From Turnera subulata (Eukaryota > Streptophyta > Magnoliopsida > Malpighiales > Passifloraceae): a stretch of DNA of 64,000 nucleotides. Position numbers and translations under genes: made by a program. This document shows, piece by piece, positions 11,268 through 22,807 of the stretch. A model generated the notes under the pieces. That model worked only from the letters and a program-made list of their open reading frames with translations, searched no databases and was not told where the DNA came from. The stretch covers positions 110,224-174,223 of the forward strand of contig JAKUCV010007142.1 of NCBI GenBank assembly GCA_028386065.3, in the 5' to 3' direction. The first letter of the stretch is position 1. Each line of letters starts with the position of its first letter.

Positions 11268-12827
11268 TCAAAAACTCTCACCTCCGATAGGCTCGACTCT
11301 CAGATGCTTCAGCTCCACCACTTTATGTTCAGCACTATCAAAAATAAGTTGAACTCGAAAGCGTAGCACACAAAAAGGATCTTCAGTTATAAGGGGTGGA
11401 GGATTATATTCCAACGCATGAAAGGTTATATCATACTCTAACAGACCGGATGAAAATCCAAGCAACTGAGCTCCAATAACAGCGATAAACCTAAATTTTC
11501 TTTCCTGCAATAAAAAAAGAGGAAACAGCAGCAACAGTGCATCATTCAGAAATTAATTTACATAGGATTAGGGTGTCTGCATTCATAGGAAAGAAGAAAA
11601 AAAAATGTGAAATTAATGAATGACTAAAAACCAAACCTCAGCGTCCTTTCCAATGTAATCAGCAAGAGCGGCCTTGGCACCCTGCTCGATTCTGCAGCGG
11701 TGGAAAGGATGATCAAGGGCAACAGGACCACAGCTCAGAAAGAACTTTGCTTTGTACTTGCGAGCATGTTCACTCATTAATTGATGTAGTTCTTTTTCAC
11801 AAAGAGAACAAGCACCATAAGTAGCATCGTAGGCATCATCGTTGCCGTCTTCACCATCAAGTTTTGTTCTCTTCTGGTCCTCGATGTCCGCAGAATCCCC
11901 TAAAGCAGGCAGAATAGAACAGGAATAAGAATTACACAAATCAGACAATAAGAAAATCAGATTAAAACAAAGTGGCAGAAGGGGATAGCTTGTAGCGGAT
12001 TTGCCTTGATCAGCGGGACGAGGCCGAAAAATTTCCACATGATTCTCTTTCCTGTCACTAACGGCCCGTTTGGTTGGGTGTAATGGGATGTAATAGAAAT
12101 GAATCAAATGGAATCTATGCTTAAATTTTAGGAATAGATTTTATTTGATTCCATTCCATTACAATCCATTACATCCAACCAAACGGGCCGTAAGTTCATA
12201 CTCATACTTCACCCTAGTTTGACAAGTTGTGATCTCCACGGTTGACTTGTCAATGACTCTCATGGTTATGAAGTACTTATTAATATTACACGAATAATTT
12301 GCTTTGAGAACTTCCAGAAGCACCAGGCTTTTACCCTAGGATGGATGATTAAAAAAGCAAGATTATTATTTCTAATTTATGCAAAGAAATACCAATCCAA
12401 AAATAAATAAACAAATAAAGGGAAGTAATTAAGAATAAGTGAAGACCTTTTTTTTTTTTTTCTTGTTGTGAAGCTGAACGGCAAAAGAGGCTAGCTCTTT
12501 TATTCTTCCGAGGTGATTGCTGTACTCGAAGGGTACGGGTCGAATTATACCCGAATTCAAATCGTAGGGATTCTTCATATCAATGTCAAAACCCTAAAAG
12601 AGAACGACACAAACGACGAATCAAGAAAATAAACGAACTACTTGGAAGAATCCCTACGATTTAAATACCTTGGTCTGCATTAAGTGCCTCTTGAATTCGA
12701 CGAGCGGATTCCGGATTAACGGATCCTCCACACCGGGGAACCACTCAGACTCGTCGCCGTTGTCGCTGACGGTGTCCCACCCGTCGTCGCCCTCGATCAC
12801 CGTTTCAATTCTATTGTATTCAAACAT
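11268..12827 (-). pseudogene. Cystatin/monellin-fold-like plant protein, copy A, broken by a MITE
   Basis: Five exons can be read: 12827-12669, 12593-12447, 12335-12005, 11899-11637 and 11504 to a stop at 11268 (or splicing on at GGAG|GTGAGA near 11282). Exon 2 encodes FDIDMKNPYDLNSG and LASFAVQLHNKK. Exon 3 encodes LVLLEVLKANY and YFITMRV. The alternating helix and strand pattern (LASFAV, then VLKANY, then KYFITMRV) resembles cystatin-fold plant proteins; the family is uncertain and no QxVxG inhibitor motif is seen. Exon 4 has a CxxC (CSLCEKE) and HPFHRCRIEQGAKAALADYIG. A 129-bp MITE plus 3-bp duplication interrupts exon 3 and introduces a stop ten codons into the insertion. The exon 3 donor is GC (CAAG|GCAAAT) rather than GT. 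Without the MITE the copy would be readable. Confidence 0.6.
12062..12190. mobile_element. Tourist-like MITE in exon 3 of copy A
   Basis: A 129-bp element with near-perfect terminal inverted repeats starting CGGCCCGTTTGGTTGG, flanked by TAA on both sides (12059-12061 and 12191-12193). TIR and TWA duplication fit PIF/Harbinger Tourist MITEs. Copy B (around 22060) has the empty site. Confidence 0.85.
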
Positions 12828-13282
12828 GGTAGCAGCAAGCAACGCAACCAAACCCCAACTTAAAAACCTAATTTGCGATTGTAATTGAACTGCTCCGCTT
12901 TTTTTTGGATTGATGGAGGCGCGAAAACAGTACCTTTAACTCCCAAGTATGAAGCAACCAATCTAATTTGGTAACTTTAATATACTAGAAAGCCAAACCG
13001 CCAAGACGTCAGATTGCTTAGCTCTCGGGATTGTTTAAATTTTTTTTATTTCTTTCTGCATTCATAAAATGTTTAGCATAGTAATTTACGGGAAAAAATA
13101 ATTACATTATCGGCTACATATGCTACCAAAAAAGAAAATAATACCCTTATAATTATCGTAATAACAATTGCCAATTTTTTTTTAGTGATGAGTTGCAGAA
13201 TCTATGCGGCAGCCCATCCATCTATGTAGTAAATATGTAAAGCACAGATTAATTGCAAGTTGCAATTTTCCACCCGAAGGAA
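12828..13282. other. Upstream flank of copy A
   Basis: Shared with unit B (22710-22800 and 23690-23970). It contains the start-side flank of the pseudogene and AT-rich sequence. No other gene is seen. Confidence 0.5.
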
Positions 13283-14549
13283 GGATAAAGGGTTCCAGGA
13301 ATCTTATTATTTTTAGTCATTTTTCAATCGGGTCCTATAATTCTTTTTTGATTAATCAAGTCCTATTATTTTAAATCGTTATCAAATAAGTCCTATTGTT
13401 AAATTTTAATGAGTTGGTCGTTATTCTATAACATGGAAAAATACTGATGTTTCCAAAAGTTCAAGTCATTAGGATTTGATTGATCAAATAAAGAAATTAT
13501 AGGACTCAATTAATAATTTTTTTTATACATTATAGGACTTCTAAAGATACTAAGTCCTAAAATTTGAAAATTCTTAATTATAAATTTTAACCACAAATCT
13601 TGAATCCTAAAGTAATAGATTAATAATAGATTTTAAATTTTAAATTCTTAAACTCTCAAATAATATTAAAATCTTATACACTAACATCCTAAATCTTAAA
13701 CTCTACATTTAAAATGTTAAAATCCTGAATTTTCAAAGACTTTATATCCACTTTAAAAGAGTAACTCCTAAAATCTTAAATCTCTAAAGTATAAAATTTT
13801 AAATCCTAAAGCCCTAAACCTCAAAACCATAAACTTTAAAATTCTAATTCTTAAATCATATACTGGAATGGCCTACAATCTTAAAATTTAAATATTAAAC
13901 TCTAAAATCAAATCTTAAAATATAATTTCAGATAGTTCATGCCAAATAAATTAATAATTATCTAAAATAAGGAATTGGGATTTTAAATTATTCACGATTG
14001 GTATGTAACCCTATTAATGTTAACGCTAGGATTTAAGACTTTATGATTTAGAGTTTTAAAATTAATGATATAGGATTTCAAAGTTTATTGTTTTAGATTT
14101 TAGGATTTATGATTTTAAATTTATAATTTCAATAGCATAAAGTTTAGTTTTAAGGTTAGCAGTTTAAGATTAAAAATTTTATAAATTTAAGCTTTAAAGT
14201 TTTAATATTTAGGAGTTTAAGATTTTTGACTTTAAAATCTTCAGAAGTCTTATAATTGTAAATAATTTGTAATTAAGTCCTATATTTTTAAAATTTTATT
14301 ATTCAAGTCCTATGATTTATTGATTTGTTTAATCAAGTCTTAATGGCGTGGACTTTAGACATGTTAGCATGTTATGTGTACATGTCACATCATAAGATAA
14401 TGGCCAACTCAGCAAAATTAGATGGAAAATGGTGCCTAGAACTTCTTTGATAAACAACTCAAAGTAATAGGATTTGAGTAATAAAAAAAAATTATAAGAC
14501 TCAATTGAAAAATACCTAAGAATAGTAGTACTTTTAGAACCCTTTATCT
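13283..14549. mobile_element. Second long-TIR element, unit A only
   Basis: Inverted ends GGATAAAGGGTTCC and (reverse complement) AGATAAAGGGTTCT continue inward through related AT-rich sequence containing repeated AAGTCCTAT/AATCCTAA words. The 9-base flanks are CCGAAGGAA (13274-13282) and CCCAAGGAA (14550-14558), with one mismatch. Unit B near 23960 has the single uninterrupted site. No coding capacity is seen. Confidence 0.75.
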
Positions 14550-15187
14550 CCCAAGGAATGAGAGAGTACAATTTTGACGCATAAAGAAAAATAGTAAAAA
14601 AAACTAGTGGCAGTAAACATGTTTTTTTCTTTATCCAAAGTAGTAAGCATGTTGAATACAGCGATAATTGAGCATCATTAAAAAATATGGGAGGTCGTGG
14701 AATTTTCTTAAAAATTAGTGACCCATACGAAAACATGTTGTTTGGCAGGCGCGGCCCATCATCACAACTAGTTTGCTTTACAGTTCATTAAGTTGGTCAT
14801 TTTGCAAAACAGATGCCCCATATATATTCTGCATATGGCAGCTTATATAGTTTAAGATGGATTGGGGTTTGCATCATAATAATATTTGTATCTCTTTCGA
14901 GAAATCCACAAACAGAATGGCAATAACAATAACTTCCAAGTTTTATACAAAAGAAAAACAACAATAAAATCAAGTATAACTTAATTTCTGAGACGGGCTG
15001 CGTGTACAAGATTATTTTCTCAAAAGAGGTAATGTTGTTAATTGCAGATTAATCATCATCATCATAAGGTTCATTGGTCATCAATATCACCACCATCACC
15101 AAGATGAGTGAATACTCCGAAAACCAGCACATTGGAAGATTACTGATTACTCTAAAAGCGGCAAGTTGAAAGTTGACTGAATCAATT

Positions 15188-17402
15188 GGGTTTTTGGGTT
15201 TTTTGGCCCCCATGTTTAGTGGTTTGGCCAATTTGGTACTCTGATTTTTTTTTGGCCGGCCATATACCCCGAGATTGCATGGGCAGGCCAAACGTAGTCC
15301 CTCGGTCAGGCATCTGCTGACGTGGCGGGCTGCCCGAACTTGGGGTTTCAGACCCGCGCCAAAACGACGTTGTACCACAACAAAACTGCGTCGTTTTGGT
15401 GACATGGTATGACATGTAGGATCATCGGTACCATGACGTGTCATTTTGGGTTGCTTATGCTATCCTACCAAATTTTTGACCCAACCATTTCCGAAACCCA
15501 ATTTGAACCCTATAAAACCAACCCATACCCAAACTAAATATTTTCTTTAAAAAAGCTGAAGCTAATAATGTGTATTTATTTTTATAATCATTATGTATGA
15601 TTTATAAAATTAATATTAAAATTAAAATTAAAAATCAAAGATTATCTTAATAATTGTTTTTTTTATCTTCCTAAGGGCCCCACGCCCAACCCTACTATAC
15701 CAATACTACCCTTATCCCATCCTATCCCAAACTAATTTTTCCCCACACCCAGTTTTGAACCTAGGTTGCCTTGGTGAACCAAGGTCTTGAATGCCACTGC
15801 AGCCAAGAGGCGCTGGCCTTAATAATTGTTATCTCATTATGATTTATAAGAATTGAGAAAAAGATAAGTTTAAAATCAAAGTCAAAGGATCCGTAAAAAA
15901 TAAAGATGTTAAAATTGATTGTTTTTTGGATAAACAAAAATGAAGTCTTTCTCTAGTTTACAATTCCATAGTTTTAACGACATCTTTCATAAAAAAAACA
16001 AAGAAAAAACTTTTAACGGTATCCCACTGTTCTTTCTTAATAATCTCCTAATAATCTTCATTTAATATATCTTCTCTTGCCAATATTATTCTTAAAAAAA
16101 TAAAAGCAAAAAATAAATACACACATTGAAAGAAAAATCAACACCCAACCCCAACCCCAACGACGCCACCGACGAGGGCTATAGACCACCACCACCACCA
16201 TCTTCTTCAAACACCCACCACAAACCACAAAACCCCAAATCATTCTCCTAAGGCATCCATTATCAAGGCCTCACCACAGCCATGGCGCCACCACCACAAA
16301 TCTGGCCTTTCTTATCCCATCTCCTCCCAAGGCCGCCACTCCCCTTGCAACTCCGGCCGGTTTCCACTCCTAGTGCCTCCCTACCAGCCTCAAAGTCCCA
16401 GTCAGGTCCTGGTCGTTGCCCCCACAGACTTGGCTCCCATCAGCTCCTTGGAGTTCTTCCAGGGGTCCCTCTTCAAAGCCCGTTGGTCCGGTTGGTGCAG
16501 GAAAGGGGAGATCTAGCCAGGATTGCTCATGTATGATTGCCTTGATTTCTTGGTCTGTTGAAGTTGGGGGTGTATGTTATGCAAATTGATTCAAAAGTTT
16601 TGTATTGAGTTGTGGCTTTTTTATCTTTTTTCCTGGTTTTATTGGAGTGGTGATGATTTTTTTGGATGGTGAACTTCCGTCGGCGCAATAAAAGTAACTG
16701 GTGGATGATAAAGACAATGGTTTTTTTGACGGTGAAGACAATTCATATTACTGTCCTGTTTTTTTTTCTCTTTATTCCAAAAGTTCATATTTCCTTTTAC
16801 GATTGATAATATAACAAGTTATTATATTATCTTCTTAAAGTAAAATTATCTGAGTTTTTTTTCAACATAATATTATATGAGGTCGAATAGAATCATTCCA
16901 TTCTTTTTATTGAGAATTTATTTTTAAAATTAAATATTTATGGAGAAAAGAAAATACTAAAATAAAAAATTAATTTGGTTATTATTATTATTATTGTTGT
17001 TTTATATCAAATTATTATTACTGTTCATTTATTAACAAAGAGCGGGTGTTTTAAAAAAATTCAAACCGGTCTGCGGGTGGATTTTTTCGGGTATACATCG
17101 GGTTTTTTGTGGCGGTTCAGTCAAGTAATCGGGTTGGTAGCATGTTGAGCCCACCAGGACACGTGGATATGACATGTTCACCCAACCCTCTAAAACGACG
17201 ACGTTTAGGCATGAGACGACGCCGTTCTGAAACACCTCCCAAGCTCCAAATTCGGGCAGCCTGCCACGTCAGCAGGTGCCTGACCAGGGGACTACGTTTG
17301 GCCTGCCCATGCAATCTCGGGGTATATGCCCGGCCAAAAAAAATATTGAGGTACCAAATTGGCCAAACCAATAAACATGGGGGCCCAAAAAACCCAAAAA
17401 CC
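15188..17402. mobile_element. Mutator-like element with ~240-bp TIRs, no transposase
   Basis: The left end GGGTTTTTGGGTTTTTTGGC matches the reverse complement of the right end, and homology continues for about 240 bases. The 10-base flanks TGAATCAATT at 15178-15187 and 17403-17412 are identical, and unit A near 10392 has the empty site. This is diagnostic of a non-autonomous MULE. The interior contains a SINE-like fragment (15735-15815) and a GC-rich segment with a start codon at 16282 and an 84-codon frame rich in Pro. That could be a captured host gene piece (Pack-MULE), but I do not recognise the protein. Confidence 0.85.
15735..15815 (-). repeat. tRNA-derived SINE-like fragment
   Basis: On the minus strand a TGGCTGCAGTGG A-box-like word is followed about 36 bases later by GGTTCAAAAC, B-box-like. 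No tail or target duplication could be delimited, so this is a fragment at best. Confidence 0.4.
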
Positions 17403-17552
17403 TGAATCAATTCAAAAGCTCTCCATCGCTGCATACAAGGGAAAAAAATCAGGTATCTGTGAGAGAATGAAAAAAAAAAAAATACAGGAATCGCAATAAA
17501 TGTATCCAATTATAGAAAAAAAAATAGATGAATTTCGAACCTTTTTACTATC

Positions 17553-18007
17553 GGGTCAATCATATTTTTGATCCTTATGTTTATCGATTTGGTCATTTTT
17601 CATCCTTGTGTTACAAAATGGACATTTTTCATCCCTTTGTTGATTTTCTAGGACATTTTTTATTTTTCTCCAATTTTCCGAAAATAAAATGCTGACATGT
17701 TAATTTTAAAATTGACACGTCAGCTATATGGGCCCACATTAAACTGAAACCATGCAACTCAAATCACACCACTCAACCCGTTTTTGCCCACGGTTTTAGG
17801 TTTGATGTTTTCAAGTTAAAATTTGGGCCCACATAGCTGATCTGTCATTTTTTTAATTGACACATCAGCATTTTCTTTTCGGAAAATCGGGAAAAAATGA
17901 AAAATGTCCCGTAAAATCAACACAGGGATGAAAAATATCCATTTTGTAACACAATGATGAAAAATGCTTAAAGCGATAAACACAAGGATCAAAAATATGA
18001 TTGACCC
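17553..18007. mobile_element. 455-bp long-TIR element, unit B only
   Basis: Both ends start GGGTCAATCATATTTTTGAT on opposite strands, and the inverted homology covers roughly 200 bases each. Identical 10-base flanks TTTTACTATC lie at 17543-17552 and 18008-18017. Unit A near 10535-10547 has the empty site. A MULE-like MITE is the best fit. Confidence 0.85.
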
Positions 18008-18775
18008 TTTTACTATCTATGTGAAATGGAACGACAACAAATATGTCCCAGTTTAACGCATAACTATTTCCTCTCCAATATCAATCAAGTTGCTGGCAAA
18101 ATGTTCAATTTTCTATCATTTATAATTTCTAACCAAAGCACCCCATCTCTCTCCTATGGAGATCTTAATTGAAATGAGAATTTCCTATTCTGATGACGCC
18201 TAGCCCATACTAATTAAGACTGGATCATCAACTATAAACAAAAAGAACCACACATCATCACAACTGAAAAGTAATAGCATTACAGAACAGCAAATATCTG
18301 TTATACACATATGTGTTCCTCTCTTCTTCAAAGGCAGCAGCATGTAAATCGTGCCAACTAACGAGCAACACTAACAAGTGTGAAAAACTGATTTTGTTAA
18401 GCAAAAACAAAAAAGAAATGGCAACAGACAAAAACAAAATTAGGTATAAACAAGACCCAGATATTCTTACAAGATTGGATGCCTTAAAAAAGCAACCACA
18501 CAATTAATATAACTCGGGTTGTGTTCATATCCTGATTCGATTCGAGCACCAAAACTAAGTGAAACAAATTGAATCAAAACTTTCAAAAAATCATCACCTT
18601 CGATGCACTCTTCTTTCAGATCCAAGCCGCGTCATTTTATGTTCAGCACTATCAAAAGCAATCCGAGCTTGAAAGTGTACCATACACATAGGATCTCCAT
18701 TTTTATAATCATCCGAAAGAAAGGTTATATCGTACCATAACATGTCGGGAGAAAATTTAAGCAACCGAGCTCCAA

Positions 18776-19010
18776 CCAACAAGGTGTTGGCGCAGTGGTC
18801 CAGCATGCTGTGACCCCTTGACTCACACGTCCCGGGTTCGATCCGAAGAAACGTGGAGGTATGGAAAATGCACCTGTTGGGAGTGGCTAAATATGTTGGA
18901 CCCCGCTCGTGGTCTTAGGCTAAATGCCCGGGAAGCGAGATTGGATGTCGGGCCACGGATGAGATTAGTCTGGCTTGTCGAGCTGGGACACTCATTAGAA
19001 TAAAAAAAAA
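18776..19010 (+). mobile_element. tRNA-derived SINE in exon 5 of copy B
   Basis: A-box TGGCGCAGTGG (18788-18798), B-box GGTTCGATCC (18835-18844), a ~180-base body and a terminal A-run (19002-19010). The flanks GCAACCGAGCTCCAA at 18761-18775 and 19011-19025 are identical. Copy A (about 11461) has one copy of this target. All hallmarks of target-primed retroposition are present. Confidence 0.95.
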
Positions 19011-19194
19011 GCAACCGAGCTCCAATAACAGCGAAAAACTTAAATTTGATTTCCTACAAAAAAAATAAATATGAAACAGGAGCAACAGTGCATCATTCAT
19101 AAAATATTTTACATAGGTTTATACGGTGCTTCCATTCACAGGAAAGAGGAAAAAAATTGGAAAAGAAATGTGACTATAGAAAAATTGAAAGAAA

Positions 19195-21646
19195 TGTTGG
19201 GTATCCAAGTGTGAGTTAAATGTCCCACATCGGATGAAAAGAGGCCAAGTGAATGACATATAAGTGGAGAGGACCCATGTACTCAATGCCTTAAGGTTTT
19301 GGGTTACCATGTGGTGTCCAAGCCCACACGTGTGGATCTCACTTGGGCTTCGCTTGTTTTCTCTCCGGTTATCGGGCTACTCCCGGCGCCAACAAGTGGT
19401 AGCAGAGCCGATGGTTAGGCTAGGACCGAGATGGAATCGCGACATGATTTGCCCCGTGGTTGCCAACAAGTGGTAGCGGAGCCGATGGTTCAGCTGGGAC
19501 CGAGATGGAATCGCGACATGATTTGCCCCGTGGTTGCTGCCCCCACTTGGAGCGGGCTCGAGGCTCCGGATTTAGGCCAAGGTGTGGAGTTATAAGGCGT
19601 GACTCTTGAAGAACTAAGAGTGTTGGCAGGCGCGTGCTCCTAAGAGCGGGCTTAGTATCGTGGAGCGGGCCTTTGGAGATGTCGCAAGAAAAGCTTCCGT
19701 TGTAGGGGGAGTGTGCCCAAGCCCGATGTGGAAGAAACTCACACTTGAAGGGGAGATTGTTGGGTATCCAAGTGTGAGTTAAATGTCCCACATCGGATGA
19801 AAAGAGGCCAAGTGAATGATATATAAGTGGAGAGGACCCATGTACTCAATGCCTTAAGGTTTTGGGTTACCATGTGGTGTCCAAGCCCACGCGTGTGGAT
19901 CTCACTTGGGCCTCGCTTGTTTTCTGCTCGGTTATCGGGCTACTCCCGGTGCCAACAAGTGGTAGCGGAGCCGATGGTTCGGCTGAGACCGAGATGGAAT
20001 CACGACATGATTTGCCCCGTGGTTGCCAACAAGTAGTAGCGGAGCTTATGGTTCAGCTGGGACCGAGATGGAATCGCGACATGATTTGCCCCGTGGTTGT
20101 TACCCCCACGGGGAGCGGGCTCGAGGCTCCAGATTTAGGCCCAGGTGTAGAGTTGTAAGGCGTGACTCTTGATAACCTAAGAGTGTTGGCAGGCGCGTGC
20201 TCCTAAGAGCGGGCTTAGTATCGTGAAGCCGGCCCTTGGAGATGTCGCAAGAAAAGCTTCCGTTGTAGGGGGAGTATGCCCAAGCCCGATGTGGAGGAAA
20301 CTCGCACTTGAGGGGGAGATTGTTGGGTATCCAAGTATGAGTTAAATGTCCCACATCGGATGAAAAGAGGCCAAGTGAATGATATATAAGTGGAGAGGAC
20401 CCATGTACTCAATGCCTTAAGGTTTTGGGTTACCATGTGGTGTCCAAGCCCACGCGTGTGGATCTCACTTGGGCCTCGCTTGTTTTCTGCCCGGTTATCG
20501 GGCTACTCCCGGTGCCAACAAGTGGTAGCGGAGCCGATTGTTATGCTGAGACCGAGATGGAATCGCGACATGATTTGCCATGTGGTTGCCAACAAGTGGT
20601 AGCGGAGCCGATAGTTCAGCTGGGACCGAGATGGAATCGCGACATGATTTGCCCCGTGGTTGCTGCCCCCACGTGGAGCGGGCTCGAGGCTCCAAATTTA
20701 GGCCCAGGTGTGGAGTTGTAAGGCGTGACTCTTGATGACCTAAGAGTGTTGGCAGGCGCGTGCTCCTCAGAGCGGGCTTAGTATCGTGGAGCGGGCCCTT
20801 GGAGATGTTGCAAGAAAAGCTTCCGTTGTAGGGGGAGTATGCCCAAGCCCGATGTGGAGGAAATTAGCACTTGAGGGGGAGATTGTTGGGTATCTAAGTG
20901 TGAGTTAAATGTCCCACATCGGATGAAAAGAGGCCAAGTGAATGATATATAAGTGGAGAGGACCCATGTACTCAATGCCTTAAGGTTTTGGGTAACCATG
21001 TGGTGTCCAAGCCCACGCGTGTGGATCTCACTTGGGCCTCGCTTGTTTTCTGCCCGGTTATCGGGCTACTCCCGGTGCCAACAAGTGGTAGCAGAGCCGA
21101 TGGTTCGGCTGAGACCGAGATGGAATCGCGACATGATTTGCCCCATGGTTGCCAACAAGTGGTAGCGGAGCCGATGGTTCAGCTGGGACCGAGATGGAAT
21201 CGCGACATGATTTGCCCCGTGGTTGCTGCCCCCACGTGGAGCGAGCTCGAGGCTCCGGATTTAGGCCCAGGTGTGGAGTTATAAGGCGTGACTCTTGATG
21301 ACCTAAGAGTGTTGGCAGGCGCATGCTCCTAAGAGCGGGCTTAGTATCGTGGAGCTGGCCCTTGGAGATGTCGCAAGAAAAGCTTCCGTTGTAGGGGGAG
21401 TATGCCGAAGCCCGATGTGGAAGAAACTCGCACTTGAGGGGGAGATTGTTGGGTATCCAAGTGTGAGTTAAATGTCCCACATCGGATGAAAAAAGGCCAA
21501 GTGAATGACATATAAGTGGAGAGGATCCATGTACTCAATGCCTTAAGGTTTTGGGTTACCATGTGGTGTCCAAACCCACGCTTGTGGATTTCACTTGGGC
21601 CTCGCTTGTTTTCTCCCCGGTTATCGGGCTACTCCCGGCGCCAACA
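19195..21646 (+). mobile_element. Tandem TRIM array: five LTRs, four interiors, period 563 bp
   Basis: 200-bp LTRs start TGTTGGGTATCC and end GCCAACA at 19195-19394, 19758-19957, 20321-20520, 20884-21083 and 21447-21646. Each 363-bp interior begins with a primer-binding-like AGTGGTAGCRGAGCC and ends in the polypurine tract TTGAGGGGGAG (TTGAAGGGGAG in the first). The array is flanked by AGAAA on both sides (19190-19194 and 21647-21651). No protein is encoded, so it is a terminal-repeat retrotransposon in miniature. Every interior contains a further 74-bp duplication that repeats the LTR end and primer site (for example at 19463). Each LTR has ATATAAG (19257-19263 in the first) as a plausible TATA box. 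Short frames repeated through the array are not genes. Confidence 0.95.
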
Positions 21647-22807
21647 AGAAAAACTAAACCTCAAGGTCCTTTCCAAAGTAATCAACAAAAAGCGAATCTC
21701 GCACCCTGCTCGATTCTGCAGCGGTGGAAAGGATGATCAAGGGCAATAGGAGCACAGCTCAGAGAGAACTTGGCTATGTACTTGCGAGCATGTTCACTCA
21801 TTAATTGATGTAGTTCTTTTTCACAAAGAGAACAAGCACCATAAGTGGCATTGTAGGCGGCATCATCGTTGCCGTCTTCACCATCAAGTTCTGTTCTTTT
21901 CTGGTCCCTGATGTCTGCAGAATCCCCTAAACCAGACAGAGAGAACAGGAATAAGAATTACACAAATTAGACAACAAGAAAATGAGATTAAAACAAAGTG
22001 GGCTAGCTAGTAGCTGATTTGGCTTGATCAGCGGGACGAGGCCGAAAAATTTCCACATCATACTCTTTTTCATACTCATACTTCACCCTAGTTTGGTAAG
22101 TTATGATCTCCAAGGTTGTCTCGTCAGTTACTCTCATGGTTATGAAGTACTTATCAATAACAGACGAATAATTTGCCTTGAGAACTTCCAGAAGCACCAG
22201 GCTACCCTAGGATGGATGATTAAAAAAGCAAGATTATTACTTCTAATTTATGCAAATAAATAAAGGGGAGTAATTTAAGAATAAGAGAAGACCTTTTTCT
22301 TTTGGTTGTAAATCTGAACGGAAAAAGAGGCGAGCTCTTTTATTTTTCCAAGCTGACCGAAGTTCTCCAAGGGTATCGGTCGAATCAGACCCGAATTCAA
22401 ATCATAGGGAATCTTCATATTGATATCAAAACCCTAGAAGAGAATGAATCAAACGATGAATCAAGAAAATAAACGAACTACTTGTAAGATATATAGATTT
22501 GATTGAAAAACTGAACGATAAGGAAAAGGAGAAGTGAATTAAATACCTTGGTCTGCTTTAAGTGCCTCCTGAATTCGACGCGCGGATTCCGGATTAACGG
22601 ATCCTTCACATGCATCAGGTAGCCACTCAGACTCGTCGCCGTAGTCGCTGAGGGTGTCCCAACCGTCGTCGCCCTCGATCACCGCTTTCGTCCTCGTCCA
22701 CCCCAACATGGTAGCAACAAAGCAACCAAACAAATAGGCGGCCTAATTTGGTAGGTAACCGTAAAAGCGTAATTGAACTGCTCCGCGCTTTTCTTTTCTT
22801 TTTTTTG

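Larger units (their letters stand above)
10243..14890. repeat. Segmental duplication, unit A
   Basis: From the ATCATCATAAGGTTC segment at about 10243 to the CATCATAATAATATT segment at about 14890, the sequence is collinear with 15055-24295. It includes a whole minus-strand gene copy. Differences are mostly insertions: a MITE (12062-12190) and a long-TIR element (13283-14549) in A, and five or more elements in B. Confidence 0.85.
18600..22709 (-). pseudogene. Cystatin/monellin-fold-like plant protein, copy B, multiply broken
   Basis: Exons aligned to copy A: 22709-22547, 22433-22293, 22206-22023, 21926-21660 and 19053-18600. Lesions are: the exon 3 donor position reads CC instead of GT or GC; exon 4 has a one-base insertion near the segment equivalent to AKAALADY in copy A; intron 4 carries a 2.45-kb TRIM array; exon 5 is split by a SINE plus its 15-bp duplication (frameshift). 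Exon 1 differs from copy A by net four bases, so the two copies use different frames in its second half. Copy B there reads NPESARRIQEALKADQ, which looks the more protein-like. Exon 5 would encode AVIGARLLKFSPDMLWYDI after removing the SINE in thought. Transcription is possible, but a normal protein is not. Confidence 0.6.

Noticed and set aside
18788..18844. A tRNA gene
   Set aside because: A and B boxes are present, but there is no cloverleaf, and the 15-bp duplication plus A-tail identify a SINE.
19264..21284. Repeated ~70- and ~98-residue frames occurring every 563 bases
   Set aside because: They are carried by the TRIM LTR and interior, which have no coding role.
19195..21646. Regular direct repeats resembling a CRISPR-like or satellite array
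   Set aside because: This is plant DNA. Units have TG...CA LTR ends, primer site, polypurine tract and a single 5-bp target duplication, so it is a TRIM array.
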